A program made the position numbers and the translations under genes. DNA of 64,000 bases from Deltaproteobacteria bacterium (GTDB lineage Bacteria; Desulfobacterota; Anaeroferrophillalia; Anaeroferrophillales; Tharpellaceae): assembly GCA_016938065.1 (NCBI GenBank), contig JAFGVI010000118.1, forward strand, positions 1-64,000. The letters are read 5' to 3'. Positions 17,759-29,235 of this stretch are shown piece by piece; within the stretch, counting starts at the first letter, position 1; each line of letters starts with the position of its first letter. The notes under the pieces are model-generated. The model made no database searches and was not told the DNA's origin. It saw only the letters and a program-made list of their open reading frames with translations.

Positions 17759-17923
17759 GCGCCTGCTTTCTTACGAACCTTACATTCGGCTAGGTCGTAA
17801 GATGCCCGGTCGTCAGCAACCTTTATCAGACCGGCACCCCGTTACTACTGTTGTGAATAATCCATAATAGTCTATGGCTGATCAGATCGCCTGCCGTCGC
17901 AAGACAGCAGGCGCTCTTTTTTT
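17757..17923 (+). ncRNA. structured RNA upstream of fusA; 6S-like or leader switch
   Basis: A ~165-nt segment in the 475-bp mlaE-fusA spacer with a promoter before it and an intrinsic terminator at its end. The first 20 positions (17757-17776) pair with 17897-17916 at 18 of 20 positions, counting one G-U. The helix continues after a 10-nt bulge with CGGC..AGG..UC (17787-17796) against 17885-17896, giving a rod with an internal loop, as in 6S RNAs. The same 5' strand can instead form a local hairpin with 17795-17802, freeing the terminator. CCGGTC/GACCGG forms another hairpin inside. I recognise no known riboswitch motif. No conserved ORF is present. Bases 17592-17722 and 17924-18000 hold no other gene; GTGTGA/TCACAC pair just before fusA. 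Confidence 0.5.
17888..17923 (+). terminator. intrinsic terminator upstream of fusA
   Basis: CGCCTGCCGTC and GACAGCAGGCG flank a GCAA tetraloop (one C-A mismatch) and are followed by CTC and seven T. It ends 87 bp before the EF-G start, so either it ends a free RNA or it conditionally stops fusA transcription. Confidence 0.8.
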
Positions 17924-18010
17924 ATTGGAATCTGATTGAAGGTGTGAAAATCGTAATCAGCGTTTAAGCTCACACAACTATCGACAAAAGCGTAAAAAGG
18001 TGAAAAGAAC

Positions 18011-20101
18011 ATGAGCATTGAAATCAACAAGATACGCAATATCGGAATCAGCGCCCACATCGATTCGGGCAAAACCACGCTGACCGAAAGAATTCTCTTC
18101 TACACCCAGAGAATTCACGCCATTCACGACGTTAAAGGCAAAGATGGCGTCGGAGCCACCATGGACTCAATGGAACTTGAGAAAGAGCGCGGCATCACCA
18201 TTGCTTCAGCCGCCACCTTCTGCGAGTGGAACAAACATGAGATCAATATCATCGACACCCCGGGCCATGTCGACTTCACCATTGAAGTAGAACGCTCCCT
18301 CAGGGTCCTGGACGGGGCTATTCTGGTGTTGTGCTCCGTCGGCGGCGTCCAGTCTCAGTCCATCACCGTCGACCAGCAGATGAAACGCTACAAAGTTCCC
18401 TGCATCGCCTTTATCAATAAATGCGACCGCAGCGGCGCCAATCCCGAAAGAGTCGTTGAACAGTTACGGGACAAACTGGGCCATAATGCCATCGCCATGC
18501 AGATTCCGATCGGACTTGAAGCCGACCATAAAGGTGTCGTCGATCTGGCCTCCATGCGGGCCATCTATTTTGACGGTGAGAATGGAGAGGTTTTAAGATA
18601 TGAGGACGTTCCGGCGGAACTGCTGGAACTGGCCCAGGAGAAACGCGACGAGCTCATCGAACAGGCCTCCAATTACTGTGACGAACTCGCCGAGGCTTTC
18701 CTCGAAGAGCAGGAGATCAGCGCCGCAATGATTCTGAAGGCTCTGCGCAAAGGGGTTCTGACCCGCAGCGTAACCCCCGTCTATATGGGTTCAGCCTACA
18801 AAAATAAAGGCGTTCAGCCCCTGCTGGATGGTGCCGTCCAGTTGCTGCCGAATCCCTCTGAGGTCACCAATACCGCGCTGGATCTCGATAACAACGAAGA
18901 ACAGATCGAACTGGGCAGCTCCAACAGCGATCCCACCGTGGCTCTGGCCTTTAAACTGGAAGACGGCCAATACGGTCAGCTTACCTATATCCGAGTCTAC
19001 CAGGGCACCCTCGCCAAAGGCGACACCCTGATCAATACGCGCAGCGGCAAAAAGATTAAAATCGGTCGCCTGGTACGCATGCACGCCAGTCAGATGGAAG
19101 ATATCGACAAGATTCCGGCCGGCTATATCGGGGCTCTTTTCGGCATCGACTGTGCCTCTGGGGATACCTTTACCGATCCCAAACTGAACTACTCCATGAC
19201 CTCGATGTTTGTCCCCAATCCGGTCATCTCACTCGCCATCATTCCGAAAGACAACAAGGCTCAGATCAACATGTCCAAAGCCCTGAACCGTTTTTCCAAG
19301 GAAGATCCGACCTTTCGCACCTTCGTTGACGAAGAGACCAATGAGACCATTATCGAGGGCATGGGCGAGCTCCATCTGGAGGTCTACGTTGAAAGAATGC
19401 GACGGGAATACAATGCCGAAGTAACCACCGGCCAACCTCGGGTCGCCTACCGTGAAACCATCACCAAGCGGGCCGAGTTCAACTACACCCACAAGAAACA
19501 GACCGGCGGCTCCGGTCAGTACGGCCGGGTTGCCGGCTATATTGAACCTTACAGTGAAGGCGAGTTTGAATTCATCAATAAAGTTACCGGCGGCGCGATT
19601 CCGACCCAGTACATCTCCTCCTGCGAAAAGGGCTTTAAAGCCGGACTTGAGAAAGGTGCCCTGATGGAGTTCCCGGTTACCGGCATCCGGGTTGAAATCA
19701 ACGACGGTGCCGCCCATGCGGTCGACTCCTCGGAAATGGCCTTCCAGGCGGCCGCCCGCGGCGCCTTCCAGGAAGCCTACAAAAAAGCCAAACCGGTTAT
19801 CCATGAACCGATTATGAAGGTGGTTGTCGAAACCCCGACCGAGTTTCAGGGCACGGTAATGGGAACTATCAACCAGCGCCGCGGCACTATTCTCGGGGCT
19901 CAGGATGAGGGACCGATGTGCGTCGTTGAGAGCCAGGTGCCTCTGGCCGAGATGTTCGGCTACTCTACCGTCCTGCGCTCAAGCACTCAAGGAAAGGCTC
20001 AGTTCACCATGGAATTTTCCAACTATCGCCAGGTGCCTCAGAGTATCACGGAAGAGCTGCAGAAGAAAAAAGCTGAAGAGGGCAAAAAAGGCGCCGCGTA
20101 A
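18011..20101 (+). CDS. fusA: elongation factor G, spd/EFG1-like
   Basis: 696-residue translational GTPase that moves tRNA and mRNA through the ribosome. G1 is [15 protein letters not shown]2 ERGITI, G3 [10 protein letters not shown]4 NKCD; domains II to V follow at the usual length, with the domain IV tip region around GGSGQYG. The Ser in HIDSGKTT (usually Ala in standard bacterial EF-G) is the form seen in mitochondrial EFG1 and the spd EF-G group of spirochaetes, planctomycetes and deltaproteobacteria. AAAGGTG precedes the ATG. It stands apart from the rpsL-rpsG-tuf operon, as spd EF-Gs commonly do. A structured RNA and terminator lie upstream. Confidence 0.95.
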   Translation: MSIEINKIRNIGISAHIDSGKTTLTERILFYTQRIHAIHDVKGKDGVGATMDSMELEKERGITIASAATFCEWNKHEINIIDTPGHVDFTIEVERSLRVLDGAILVLCSVGGVQSQSITVDQQMKRYKVPCIAFINKCDRSGANPERVVEQLRDKLGHNAIAMQIPIGLEADHKGVVDLASMRAIYFDGENGEVLRYEDVPAELLELAQEKRDELIEQASNYCDELAEAFLEEQEISAAMILKALRKGVLTRSVTPVYMGSAYKNKGVQPLLDGAVQLLPNPSEVTNTALDLDNNEEQIELGSSNSDPTVALAFKLEDGQYGQLTYIRVYQGTLAKGDTLINTRSGKKIKIGRLVRMHASQMEDIDKIPAGYIGALFGIDCASGDTFTDPKLNYSMTSMFVPNPVISLAIIPKDNKAQINMSKALNRFSKEDPTFRTFVDEETNETIIEGMGELHLEVYVERMRREYNAEVTTGQPRVAYRETITKRAEFNYTHKKQTGGSGQYGRVAGYIEPYSEGEFEFINKVTGGAIPTQYISSCEKGFKAGLEKGALMEFPVTGIRVEINDGAAHAVDSSEMAFQAAARGAFQEAYKKAKPVIHEPIMKVVVETPTEFQGTVMGTINQRRGTILGAQDEGPMCVVESQVPLAEMFGYSTVLRSSTQGKAQFTMEFSNYRQVPQSITEELQKKKAEEGKKGAA

Positions 20102-20157
20102 TGAGCTCTCAGAGTCATAATGCCCAGATCATATACCTTAAAGAGAGGAATTTTATA

Positions 20158-20853
20158 ATGTTAAAAAAAGACTTAATGGTGCGCAACCCCCTGCGGGCCG
20201 TCAGTGATGAACATGGTTACATTCTGCCGGAAGGCGGTTTAGGCGCAGTCGTAGCCCGAGCCGGGGTCGGCAAAACCGCTCTGCTGGTACAGCTCTCCCT
20301 GAATTCAATGCTTAAAGGCGACAAGGCCCTGCATATCAGTCTCGGCGACCCGGTAAGAAAGGTCAGCCTCTGGTACAGAGAGGTTTTCAACAATATCGGG
20401 GTCCATTATCATATCGAAAAAATCGACGAGCTTTGGAATGAACTCCTGCCGCAGCGGTTCATCATGACGTTCAATATTGATGGTTTCAGCGTCCCCCGTC
20501 TGGATGAACGCCTGACCGAACTTGCCGACCAGAATATTTTCATTCCGCAGATGATCCTGATTGACGGTCTGCCTTTTAACAGCGAAACAAAACGTACCGA
20601 TCTGCACGCGTTAAAAGAACTTTCCGAAAAGTTTAACTCTCACATCTGGTTTACGGTCCGCAGTCATCGTCATGAAGAGCCCGATCACGACGGCTTGCCG
20701 GTTCAGATTGCCGAATTTGCCGACCTGCTTGACGTTATCATCAAACTGGAACCCCGCAATGCAGCCATCGGCCTTAAAGTTTTAAAAGGCAGCGGCCCGA
20801 TCTCTTCCCAGGAGCTCTCACTGGATCCGGCCACGATGCTGATTAAACCGTAG
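20158..20853 (+). CDS. RecA/KaiC-like P-loop ATPase of unknown role
   Basis: 231 residues starting at the ATG at 20158 behind AGAGAGG; the track start at 20101 abuts the fusA stop and adds 19 unlikely residues. The Walker A is ARAGVGKTALLVQ (about residues 33-45) and a Walker B-like MILIDGLPF lies near 140. The pattern resembles a single RecA/KaiC core. KaiC-type autophosphorylation residues are not recognisable. It is cotranscribed with fusA and followed by a strong terminator. The pairing suggests, but does not show, a link to translation. The protein family is not one I can name with certainty. Confidence 0.7.
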   Translation: MLKKDLMVRNPLRAVSDEHGYILPEGGLGAVVARAGVGKTALLVQLSLNSMLKGDKALHISLGDPVRKVSLWYREVFNNIGVHYHIEKIDELWNELLPQRFIMTFNIDGFSVPRLDERLTELADQNIFIPQMILIDGLPFNSETKRTDLHALKELSEKFNSHIWFTVRSHRHEEPDHDGLPVQIAEFADLLDVIIKLEPRNAAIGLKVLKGSGPISSQELSLDPATMLIKP

Positions 20854-20890
20854 GGTTTTACGAAGTACCGCATAAGCCTATGATTATATT

Positions 20891-20920
20891 AAAAAAGACG
20901 GAGCCGGCTCCGTCTTTTTT
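20891..20920. terminator. bidirectional intrinsic terminator after the KaiC-like gene
   Basis: A perfect 30-bp palindrome: six A, GACGGAGCC, its inverse complement GGCTCCGTC and six T. It closes the fusA operon. Bases 20921-21099 contain no gene I can support. Confidence 0.92.
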
Positions 20921-21099
20921 CGTTACAGGATTATCGCCGAAGATGCTGAACGACAAAGGAAGAGAGCAAGAGGAGAAAATGCACCTGACGCCCCGCAGGG
21001 TAAAGGGTTACGATTTTTCTTGAATTCAACCGCGAAATATGACAGGCTCGGTTCCATCAGAAAAAATTTATTCCTGACTTACGTTCTGGAGTTTTTATT

Positions 21100-21546
21100 A
21101 TGAAATATGTTGCCGACATCATGACCCGAGACATCTTCCCCTTGAAATCAGATCAGACCCTAAATGCGGTACGTCTGCTGATGCGCACGGTCCATGTCCG
21201 CCACGTTCCGATTCTGAATGATGAAGAAAAATTTGTCGGTATCCTAAGCCACCGCGACCTGTTGGCCTACTCTATCTCCAAACTGGCCGACATTGACCCC
21301 ATCGCCCAGAATGAGCTTGATCGCCATATTTCCATCAGAGATGTCATGCGCACTGAAGTTGCCACCACCACCGCGACCACAGAGCTGAAAGTCGCCATCA
21401 CCAGTATGCTGAAAAACAAATTCGGCTGCCTTCCGGTGATCGATGAAGAAAATCATCTAGTCGGCATCATCACCGATGAAGACATCATCAGGCTGGCAGT
21501 CAGACTGCTGGAAAAAAGTGAAGGAGCGCAACTGGTTCCGGCTTAA
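21100..21546 (+). CDS. CBS-domain pair protein
   Basis: 148 residues that consist of two CBS motifs: MTRDIFPLKSDQTLNAVRLLM with HVPILNDEEKFVGILSHRDL, and MRTEVATTTATTELKVAITSML with GCLPVIDEENHLVGIITDEDI. Such Bateman modules bind adenine nucleotides and sense energy state, usually attached to or acting on other proteins; here no effector domain is present. GGAG precedes the ATG. It is a single gene between a terminator and the BI-1 promoter, so it appears to be its own unit. Ligand and target unknown. Confidence 0.9.
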   Translation: MKYVADIMTRDIFPLKSDQTLNAVRLLMRTVHVRHVPILNDEEKFVGILSHRDLLAYSISKLADIDPIAQNELDRHISIRDVMRTEVATTTATTELKVAITSMLKNKFGCLPVIDEENHLVGIITDEDIIRLAVRLLEKSEGAQLVPA

Positions 21547-21573
21547 ACTGAACAGAGAGCCGAAAAAATGTAA

Positions 21574-21602
21574 TTGACAAACAGATCTTCCGTTAATAGA
21601 TT
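21574..21602 (+). promoter_or_regulatory. sigma-70 promoter candidate for the BI-1 family gene
   Basis: TTGACA (21574-21579) and TAGATT (21597-21602) are separated by 17 bp, 57 bp upstream of the start codon at 21659. Confidence 0.6.
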
Positions 21603-21658
21603 CTCTGCCGGAGCAAGTTAACTATCAGTTCTCAACCCATAAAAATTCGAGGAGTCTT

Positions 21659-22345
21659 ATGCGAACCATAAGTATGCACAGCGAAAGAGATGTCACCGCC
21701 GTCAATGAATTTATCTACAGTGTCTACAACTGGATGGCCGTCGGTCTGGCCCTGACCGGGTTCGTCGCCTATTTCGTCGCCAACAGCCAGACGATGATGG
21801 GGCTGATTTTAGGTAACAAACTGGTCTTCTACGGACTCATTTTTGGCGAGCTGGGACTCGTCTTCACCCTGGCCGCCAGAATAGAGCGCCTGCAGCGGAA
21901 CACGGCCGTCGCCTTATACATTCTCTATGCCGTCCTTAACGGCGCCACGCTCTCAACGATTTTCATGCTTTATGCACGCTCGACCATAACCTCAACCTTC
22001 TTTATCTGCTCCGGCACCTTCATCGTCTGCAGCGCCTACGGCATGTTGACCAAACGTGATCTGACTTCAATGGGCAGTTTTATGTTTATGGGCCTGGTCG
22101 GCATCATCATCGCCTCGGTTGTCAACATGTTTGTGCAGAGCTCACAGATGAGTATGATGATCAGCTATATCGGAGTCCTGGTTTTTGTCGGTTTGACCGT
22201 CTACGACACCCAGCGCCTGAAACAGCTGGCTTATTCGCAGGAGGCCAACGGCAAAGGCGCGATTATGGGCGCCCTGACCCTCTATCTCGATTTCATCAAT
22301 CTTTTTTTAATGATGCTGCGGATTGTCGGCGGCGGCAGGGATTAG
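21659..22345 (+). CDS. Bax inhibitor-1/YbhL-YccA family membrane protein
   Basis: 228 residues with seven hydrophobic segments. Family hallmarks are the N-terminal NEFIYSVYNWMAVGLALTG and the C-terminal LVFVGLTVYDTQRLK followed by GALTLYLDFINLFLMML. BI-1 homologues form pH-sensitive calcium leak channels or interact with FtsH-type proteases; the role in this organism is unknown. GAGGAG lies 5 nt before the ATG and a promoter candidate is present. It ends two bases from the converging queC stop, with no terminator between. Confidence 0.93.
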   Translation: MRTISMHSERDVTAVNEFIYSVYNWMAVGLALTGFVAYFVANSQTMMGLILGNKLVFYGLIFGELGLVFTLAARIERLQRNTAVALYILYAVLNGATLSTIFMLYARSTITSTFFICSGTFIVCSAYGMLTKRDLTSMGSFMFMGLVGIIIASVVNMFVQSSQMSMMISYIGVLVFVGLTVYDTQRLKQLAYSQEANGKGAIMGALTLYLDFINLFLMMLRIVGGGRD

Positions 22346-22347
22346 AA

Positions 22348-23067
22348 CTATTGCAATGCCGGATCTTTCAGGGCCGCCTCGCGGAAAGCCTTTTCGCGCA
22401 GGCGGCAGCTGTCACACAGACCACAGGGCCGGCCGGCCGGGTCTGGATCGTAACAGCTCAAGGTTAAACCATAATCAACCCCCAGACTGACCCCCCACCT
22501 GATAATTTCGCTTTTTCTGAGTTTGAGCAAAGGCGCTTGCAGCCGGAAATAGTCGGTTTTTTCCACACCCTGACGGGTGCCCAGGTTGATCGCGCGCTGC
22601 ATGGCCTCCAGGTATTCCGGACGACAATCAGGATAACCGCTGTAGTCCAAGGCGTTGACCCCGATAAAGATATCCCGCGCTCCGACCACCTCGGCCCAGG
22701 CGGCGGCATAAGCGAGAAAAACAGTATTACGCGCCGGCACATAGGTAATCGGAATCAGGGCCTCGACACCCAACCCAAGCCCCGCCTTGGGCACCTCCAG
22801 TGCTCTGTCGGTTAAGGCAGAACCGCCGATCAACCCCATATCGAGATTAAGCACGAGATGCTTCTGCGCCCCGAGCGAAGCGGCCACCTGACGGGCTTTT
22901 TCGACCTCAATCTCCTGCCGCTGGCCGTAGCGAAAACTCAGACAGAAAAGTGCAAACCCCTGATCTTTGGCAATGGCCGCAACCGTCGCCGAATCGAGTC
23001 CACCACTCAAAAGCACTACCGCTTTTTTTTTATCACTCATCCCACCATTCATCGTTCCCAAAGTCAC
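22348..23067 (-). CDS. queC: 7-cyano-7-deazaguanine synthase QueC
   Basis: ATP-dependent conversion of 7-carboxy-7-deazaguanine to preQ0 in queuosine synthesis. The PP-loop is [12 protein letters not shown], and the C-terminal zinc site is [21 protein letters not shown]. The GTG start at 23067 overlaps the queE stop (GTGA) and has GAGAGGGGG just upstream; an ATG nine codons later (23040) fits family N-termini better but has a poor ribosome site. The order queE-queC after secF is shared with tgt and queA further upstream on the same strand. queD and folE are not in the window. Confidence 0.95.
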   Translation of the reverse strand: MTLGTMNGGMSDKKKAVVLLSGGLDSATVAAIAKDQGFALFCLSFRYGQRQEIEVEKARQVAASLGAQKHLVLNLDMGLIGGSALTDRALEVPKAGLGLGVEALIPITYVPARNTVFLAYAAAWAEVVGARDIFIGVNALDYSGYPDCRPEYLEAMQRAINLGTRQGVEKTDYFRLQAPLLKLRKSEIIRWGVSLGVDYGLTLSCYDPDPAGRPCGLCDSCRLREKAFREAALKDPALQ

Positions 23068-23711
23068 CGCCCCCTCTCAGATGCCGGCCAGAGCAGAGTA
23101 TGCAGCTGCAGCTGCAGGCGAACCCTGACCCGATGTTGCAGAATTAACCCGGCCAGTTCAGCCGGCTGAAAAGAAGCAACCACAGGACTGAAAATAATCT
23201 CTTTGCCGGCTAAAAAAATCAGGTGTTGTTTAATAAAATCAAGACTCCAGAAAAAATCGGCCGCATCGACCAGAACAAACTTGATCTGGTGGTGAGGCTG
23301 CAGGCAGGCCAGGTTGGGCTGGTGAAAGCTATCGACCATGCCGCTGCCCGGGGTTTTGACATCGACAATCAGGTGGGCGCGAAGATCGAGCGACGAGATA
23401 TCAAGGGAACCGTTGGTCTCAACCAGTACCGTGTAGCCGAGATCAAGTAAGGAGCGCACAAGTTCCGGCGTCTGCCCCTGCAGCAACGGCTCGCCGCCGG
23501 TCACCTCAACCAGGGGCACCCGATAAACTGCGACCCGATCGACAATTTCGGCAAGGGTAATTTCCACTCCGTCGGACTTTCGGGCCGCGTAGCCGGTATC
23601 GCAATAAGCACAACTCAGATTACAGCCGGCCAGACGCACAAAAACACAGGGGAGTCCAGCAAATGTGGACTCCCCTTGCAGACTGCAGAAAATTTCGCTC
23701 AGACTGAGCAT
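23064..23711 (-). CDS. queE: 7-carboxy-7-deazaguanine synthase QueE
   Basis: 215-residue radical SAM enzyme that contracts carboxytetrahydropterin to the deazaguanine ring. It opens with [11 protein letters not shown], the family N-terminus, followed by the cluster motif CNLSCAYC (CxxxCxxC spacing of QueE), then [11 protein letters not shown] (SAM-binding GGE). Four bases separate it from secF and it overlaps queC, so it is likely in the secDF transcript. Confidence 0.95.
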   Translation of the reverse strand: MLSLSEIFCSLQGESTFAGLPCVFVRLAGCNLSCAYCDTGYAARKSDGVEITLAEIVDRVAVYRVPLVEVTGGEPLLQGQTPELVRSLLDLGYTVLVETNGSLDISSLDLRAHLIVDVKTPGSGMVDSFHQPNLACLQPHHQIKFVLVDAADFFWSLDFIKQHLIFLAGKEIIFSPVVASFQPAELAGLILQHRVRVRLQLQLHTLLWPASERGR

Positions 23712-23715
23712 AAAA

Positions 23716-24618
23716 TCACTTTTTTTTGGGCTGCATCAAGATAACCACGGGACTGGCAATAAAAATCGACGAATAAGTACCAACCACGACACCGACGATC
23801 ATGGCAAAGGCGAAATCATGAATGACCCCGCCCCCTAAAACAAAGAGGCTGATCAAAACCAGAATTGTCGTCAGCGAGGTCAAAATCGTCCGGCTCAACG
23901 TCTGGTTGATCGAAGCGTTAACGTTGCTGTTGAAATCAACCTTGGCGCCACTTTTCATATTTTCCCGAATCCGATCATAGACAACAATCGTATCGTTCAA
24001 CGAGTAGCCGACAATCGCCAGCAGAGCAGCCAGAATCGACAGCGAAAACTCCTTGTCCAGCAACGCGAACACCCCGACCGTGATCATGACATCATGAGCC
24101 AGAGCGACAATCGCCCCGAGAGCAAAACGCAGCTCAAAACGCACGGTCACATAGATCAGAATGCCGATCAGAGCGTAAACAATAGCCAGCATGCCTTGCC
24201 GGCGCAGATCCTTACCCACCTTGGGGCCGACCATTTCAACCCGCCGGATATCGACATTTTCAGAGCCGAAAGCCTTATCCAGCACCACCTTGATCTCATC
24301 GGAAAGACCAACCAGATCCGATCTGGTTTCTTCCACACGAATCAGAAACTCATGAGTTTTATCACCCTCGAACTGCTGAATGGAGGCATCCCCCATATCG
24401 ACAGCGGCCAGAGCATGACGGATATCATCCGAGGCGACCGTCTTGACAAAACGTACCTGCACCATGGTTCCGCCGGCAAAATCAATCCCGTAATTGAGAC
24501 CGCCGCGGACAAACAATGCGACTATTCCGACAACAATGACAAGCGCGGAAATCATCATGAAAAGACGACGTTTGCCGATAAAATCGACATACATCTTATC
24601 TGAATTAAAGAACTGCAT
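23716..24618 (-). CDS. secF: protein translocase subunit SecF
   Basis: 300 residues, six membrane segments with a periplasmic loop after the first. Signature segments are GIDFAGGTMVQVRF and, in the C-terminal membrane half, ALAHDVMITVGVFAL, LAIVGYSLNDTIVVYDRIREN. With SecD it uses the proton gradient to aid late protein export. AGGAGA precedes the ATG. It lies 20 bp after secD. Confidence 0.97.
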   Translation of the reverse strand: MQFFNSDKMYVDFIGKRRLFMMISALVIVVGIVALFVRGGLNYGIDFAGGTMVQVRFVKTVASDDIRHALAAVDMGDASIQQFEGDKTHEFLIRVEETRSDLVGLSDEIKVVLDKAFGSENVDIRRVEMVGPKVGKDLRRQGMLAIVYALIGILIYVTVRFELRFALGAIVALAHDVMITVGVFALLDKEFSLSILAALLAIVGYSLNDTIVVYDRIRENMKSGAKVDFNSNVNASINQTLSRTILTSLTTILVLISLFVLGGGVIHDFAFAMIVGVVVGTYSSIFIASPVVILMQPKKK

Positions 24619-24638
24619 AAAGTAACTCTCCTGGGCTG

Positions 24639-26237
24639 TTAAATACTGAGTTTTTTCAAAGGACGCCGTTCAGACACCATATCAAAGACCAGACGGGTTA
24701 CAAAGATCGCCGTATACAGACTTGAGATAATTCCCACAGAAAGGGTAACGGCAAAGCCTTTGATCGGCCCGGTACCAAACTGATAGAGAACAATTCCAGC
24801 TATCAGGGTCGTGATATTAGCATCCATAATCGTCAGAAAAGCCTTGCCGTAACCACTGTCAAGCCCGGCCCGGGGAGTTTTACCGAGACGTAATTCCTCG
24901 CGGATACGTTCAAAAATCAGCACATTGGCGTCAACCGCCATACCGATTGTCAGAACGATACCGGCGATACCCGGCAGCGTCAGCGTCGCCTGAGCCAGAG
25001 CCAGCATACTCATAATGAAAAGTATGTTCAATACCAGGGCCAGGTTAGCCACCAGCCCGCTCAGACGGTAGTAAAAGATCATGAAACCGACGACCAGAAA
25101 AAAGCCGACAACCATTGAAATAAAACCCTTTTGAATTGAATCGCGCCCCAAAGAGGGTCCGACCGTACGCTGTTCCAGGATTCGAATCGGCGCCGGCAGA
25201 GCTCCGGCGCGCAGCACGATCGCCAGGTCATGCGCCTCCTTGGCCGTAAAACGCCCGCTGACCTGCGCCTGACCACCAGAGATCCGTTCCTGAATGACCG
25301 GGGCTGAATAGACATTATTATCAAGAATAATCGCCAGTCGCCGCTTGACGTTGGCCGCCGTTATCTGATCAAAAAGTTTGGCGCCCTGCGCATTAAACTC
25401 CAGTGAAACGTAGGGTTCACCAAACTGACTGTTGAAACGAACGTTGGCATTGGCGATATACTCACCCGTCATCAGACTCTTTTTTTCGATAGCATAGGCT
25501 CGTTTGCCGACAATCGCGTTTGTTTCCGGATCCCTGGTCTGTTCATAGAGCACTTCGAGATTTTTATTTTTAGCCAGTTCAGCCGCACTGATCTTGGCTG
25601 GATCGTATTGTTCATTGACCAGTTTAAACTCTAAAAGCGCCGTCTTACCAATCAGAGCAATCGCCCGCGCTGTATCCTTAACCCCAGGCAACTGCACGAG
25701 AATACGATTGTTGGCCTGAACCCTGATTTCCGGTTCCGCCACCCCGAACTGATCAATTCGGTTCCGCATGGTCTCAACCGCCTGATCCAGCGAAAGCTTT
25801 TCTATTCTCTGCCGTTCTTTATCACTCACCTGGTAGAGAACGGTCGCACCCTGGGTTGACAGATGCTGCCAGGCCGGAAGCTGATCATGCAGGAAGGTCT
25901 GCAGATGTTCAAGTTCATTGGCATCTTTAAGTTGAAACTTTATCGTCGCGGTTTCAACCCGGCTGACCTCAGCAACCTTGATTTTTTCTTCCTCCAGCAG
26001 ATGCTTTATACTGTCGGTCATCCGGTCGGTCGAAGCCTGGAGCGCTTTTTCGACATCTACCTCCATCAGCAGATGAATACCGCCCTGCAGATCCAGACCT
26101 AAATGGATTTTCTCCGTCGGGAATATTTTTCCCCACCAGTCCGGCAACGTCCCCCCCATCGTCGGGAAGAGATAAATCATGGCTAAAACGATGCTCGCCA
26201 GAACGATCGCCAGCCGCAGTTTAACACTTTTAATCAT
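24639..26237 (-). CDS. secD: protein translocase subunit SecD
   Basis: 532 residues with one N-terminal membrane helix, a large periplasmic region beginning LGLDLQGGIHLLMEVD (about 45-60), the P1-type region with MRNRIDQFGVAEPEIRVQ, and five C-terminal membrane segments including GMAVDANVLIFERIREEL. GAGG precedes the ATG. It is flanked by yajC and secF in the standard order yajC-secD-secF. Confidence 0.97.
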   Translation of the reverse strand: MIKSVKLRLAIVLASIVLAMIYLFPTMGGTLPDWWGKIFPTEKIHLGLDLQGGIHLLMEVDVEKALQASTDRMTDSIKHLLEEEKIKVAEVSRVETATIKFQLKDANELEHLQTFLHDQLPAWQHLSTQGATVLYQVSDKERQRIEKLSLDQAVETMRNRIDQFGVAEPEIRVQANNRILVQLPGVKDTARAIALIGKTALLEFKLVNEQYDPAKISAAELAKNKNLEVLYEQTRDPETNAIVGKRAYAIEKKSLMTGEYIANANVRFNSQFGEPYVSLEFNAQGAKLFDQITAANVKRRLAIILDNNVYSAPVIQERISGGQAQVSGRFTAKEAHDLAIVLRAGALPAPIRILEQRTVGPSLGRDSIQKGFISMVVGFFLVVGFMIFYYRLSGLVANLALVLNILFIMSMLALAQATLTLPGIAGIVLTIGMAVDANVLIFERIREELRLGKTPRAGLDSGYGKAFLTIMDANITTLIAGIVLYQFGTGPIKGFAVTLSVGIISSLYTAIFVTRLVFDMVSERRPLKKLSI

Positions 26238-26301
26238 CAGTTAAAATCCTCGTGCTTATTAAGCTTCAGTGCAAACGTAGAAAACATCTACTCTCAGGCT
26301 A

Positions 26302-26628
26302 TCACTTTTCGTCCGTGACCACCGAAATGATCTGGCCGCGGGCTACCTTGATTCTTACTTTTTCAGCTACTTCGAGCATCACAAAGGTGTCTGCGACATT
26401 AGTGATCCGCCCAAGAATCCCGCCTGCGGTCACAACCTCATCGCCCCGCTTGAGACCGGCGAGCAGCGCCTTATGCTCCTTCTGACGCTTCTGCTGGGGC
26501 CTGATCAAAAGAAAATAGAAGATCACAAACATTAAAATCAAAGGAACAAAGGACTTTAAACCTTCCAGACCTCCCGCGGCACCTTCTGCTCCACCAAACT
26601 GACCCATCGCAAATGCTACGCCCAACAT
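26302..26628 (-). CDS. yajC: preprotein translocase accessory subunit YajC
   Basis: 108 residues: one membrane helix in FVPLILMFVIFYFLLIRPQQKR, the family signature, then a small cytoplasmic domain with GDEVVTAGGILGRITNV. GAAGGAG lies before the ATG. YajC associates with SecDF. It sits between tgt and secD. Confidence 0.96.
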   Translation of the reverse strand: MLGVAFAMGQFGGAEGAAGGLEGLKSFVPLILMFVIFYFLLIRPQQKRQKEHKALLAGLKRGDEVVTAGGILGRITNVADTFVMLEVAEKVRIKVARGQIISVVTDEK

Positions 26629-26702
26629 AGATTTCTCCTTCCTGATATTGTAAGATTAAAACATTAACAGACAGTAAACCAGCCCCCGCGGGAAACCGGA
26701 TT

Positions 26703-28876
<2,174 letters not shown>

Positions 28877-28959
28877 CAAGCTAAAGCCTCTCCGTGACCC
28901 CAATCAGTTACCAAAGATCACTCCATCATGCTTACCGGTATCACCGCCAAAAGAGCCCG

Positions 28960-28990
28960 CTTATAAACCACAACTGCCCACTGAAGTCAA
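28960..28990 (-). promoter_or_regulatory. weak promoter candidate for queA
   Basis: On the minus strand TTGACT (28985-28990) and TATAAG (28960-28965) are 19 bp apart, or TTATAA at 18 bp. Spacing is above the optimum. It lies in the 170-bp gap between DUF2065 and queA. Confidence 0.3.
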
Positions 28991-29046
28991 CCGTAATCAA
29001 TCTCTCAAGGAAAAAACGAGGTCATAAAGGCAAGGATTGGAACCGA

Positions 29047-29235
29047 TCAGAACTTATTTACCGCATAGAGCAAAGCCAAGCCCGAAAGCATTGCCGACAG
29101 CCCGAAAAACCGCAAGAATTTTTCCGGTTGCTGCCTGATCACCTCCAGAGTTTTTTTGATTGCCGCCGGGGCCAGAAAATAGGGCAGCCCCTCTATAATG
29201 AGAGCCAGCCCCAGAGCCGTCAGAAAATATTTCAT
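29047..29235 (-). CDS. DUF2065 family small membrane protein
   Basis: 62 residues with two hydrophobic helices: MKYFLTALGLALIIEGLPYFLAP and FFGLSAMLSGLALLYAV, and the EGLPYFLAP motif typical of DUF2065 (YjeT-like) proteins. AGGAG lies 4 nt before the ATG, which overlaps the preceding stop as ATGA. Function unknown. It is the last gene of a two-gene unit with the TPR envelope protein. Confidence 0.85.
   Translation of the reverse strand: MKYFLTALGLALIIEGLPYFLAPAAIKKTLEVIRQQPEKFLRFFGLSAMLSGLALLYAVNKF

Noticed and set aside
20944-21024. 26-codon ORF between the KaiC-like and CBS genes
   Set aside because: No ribosome site and no conserved feature.
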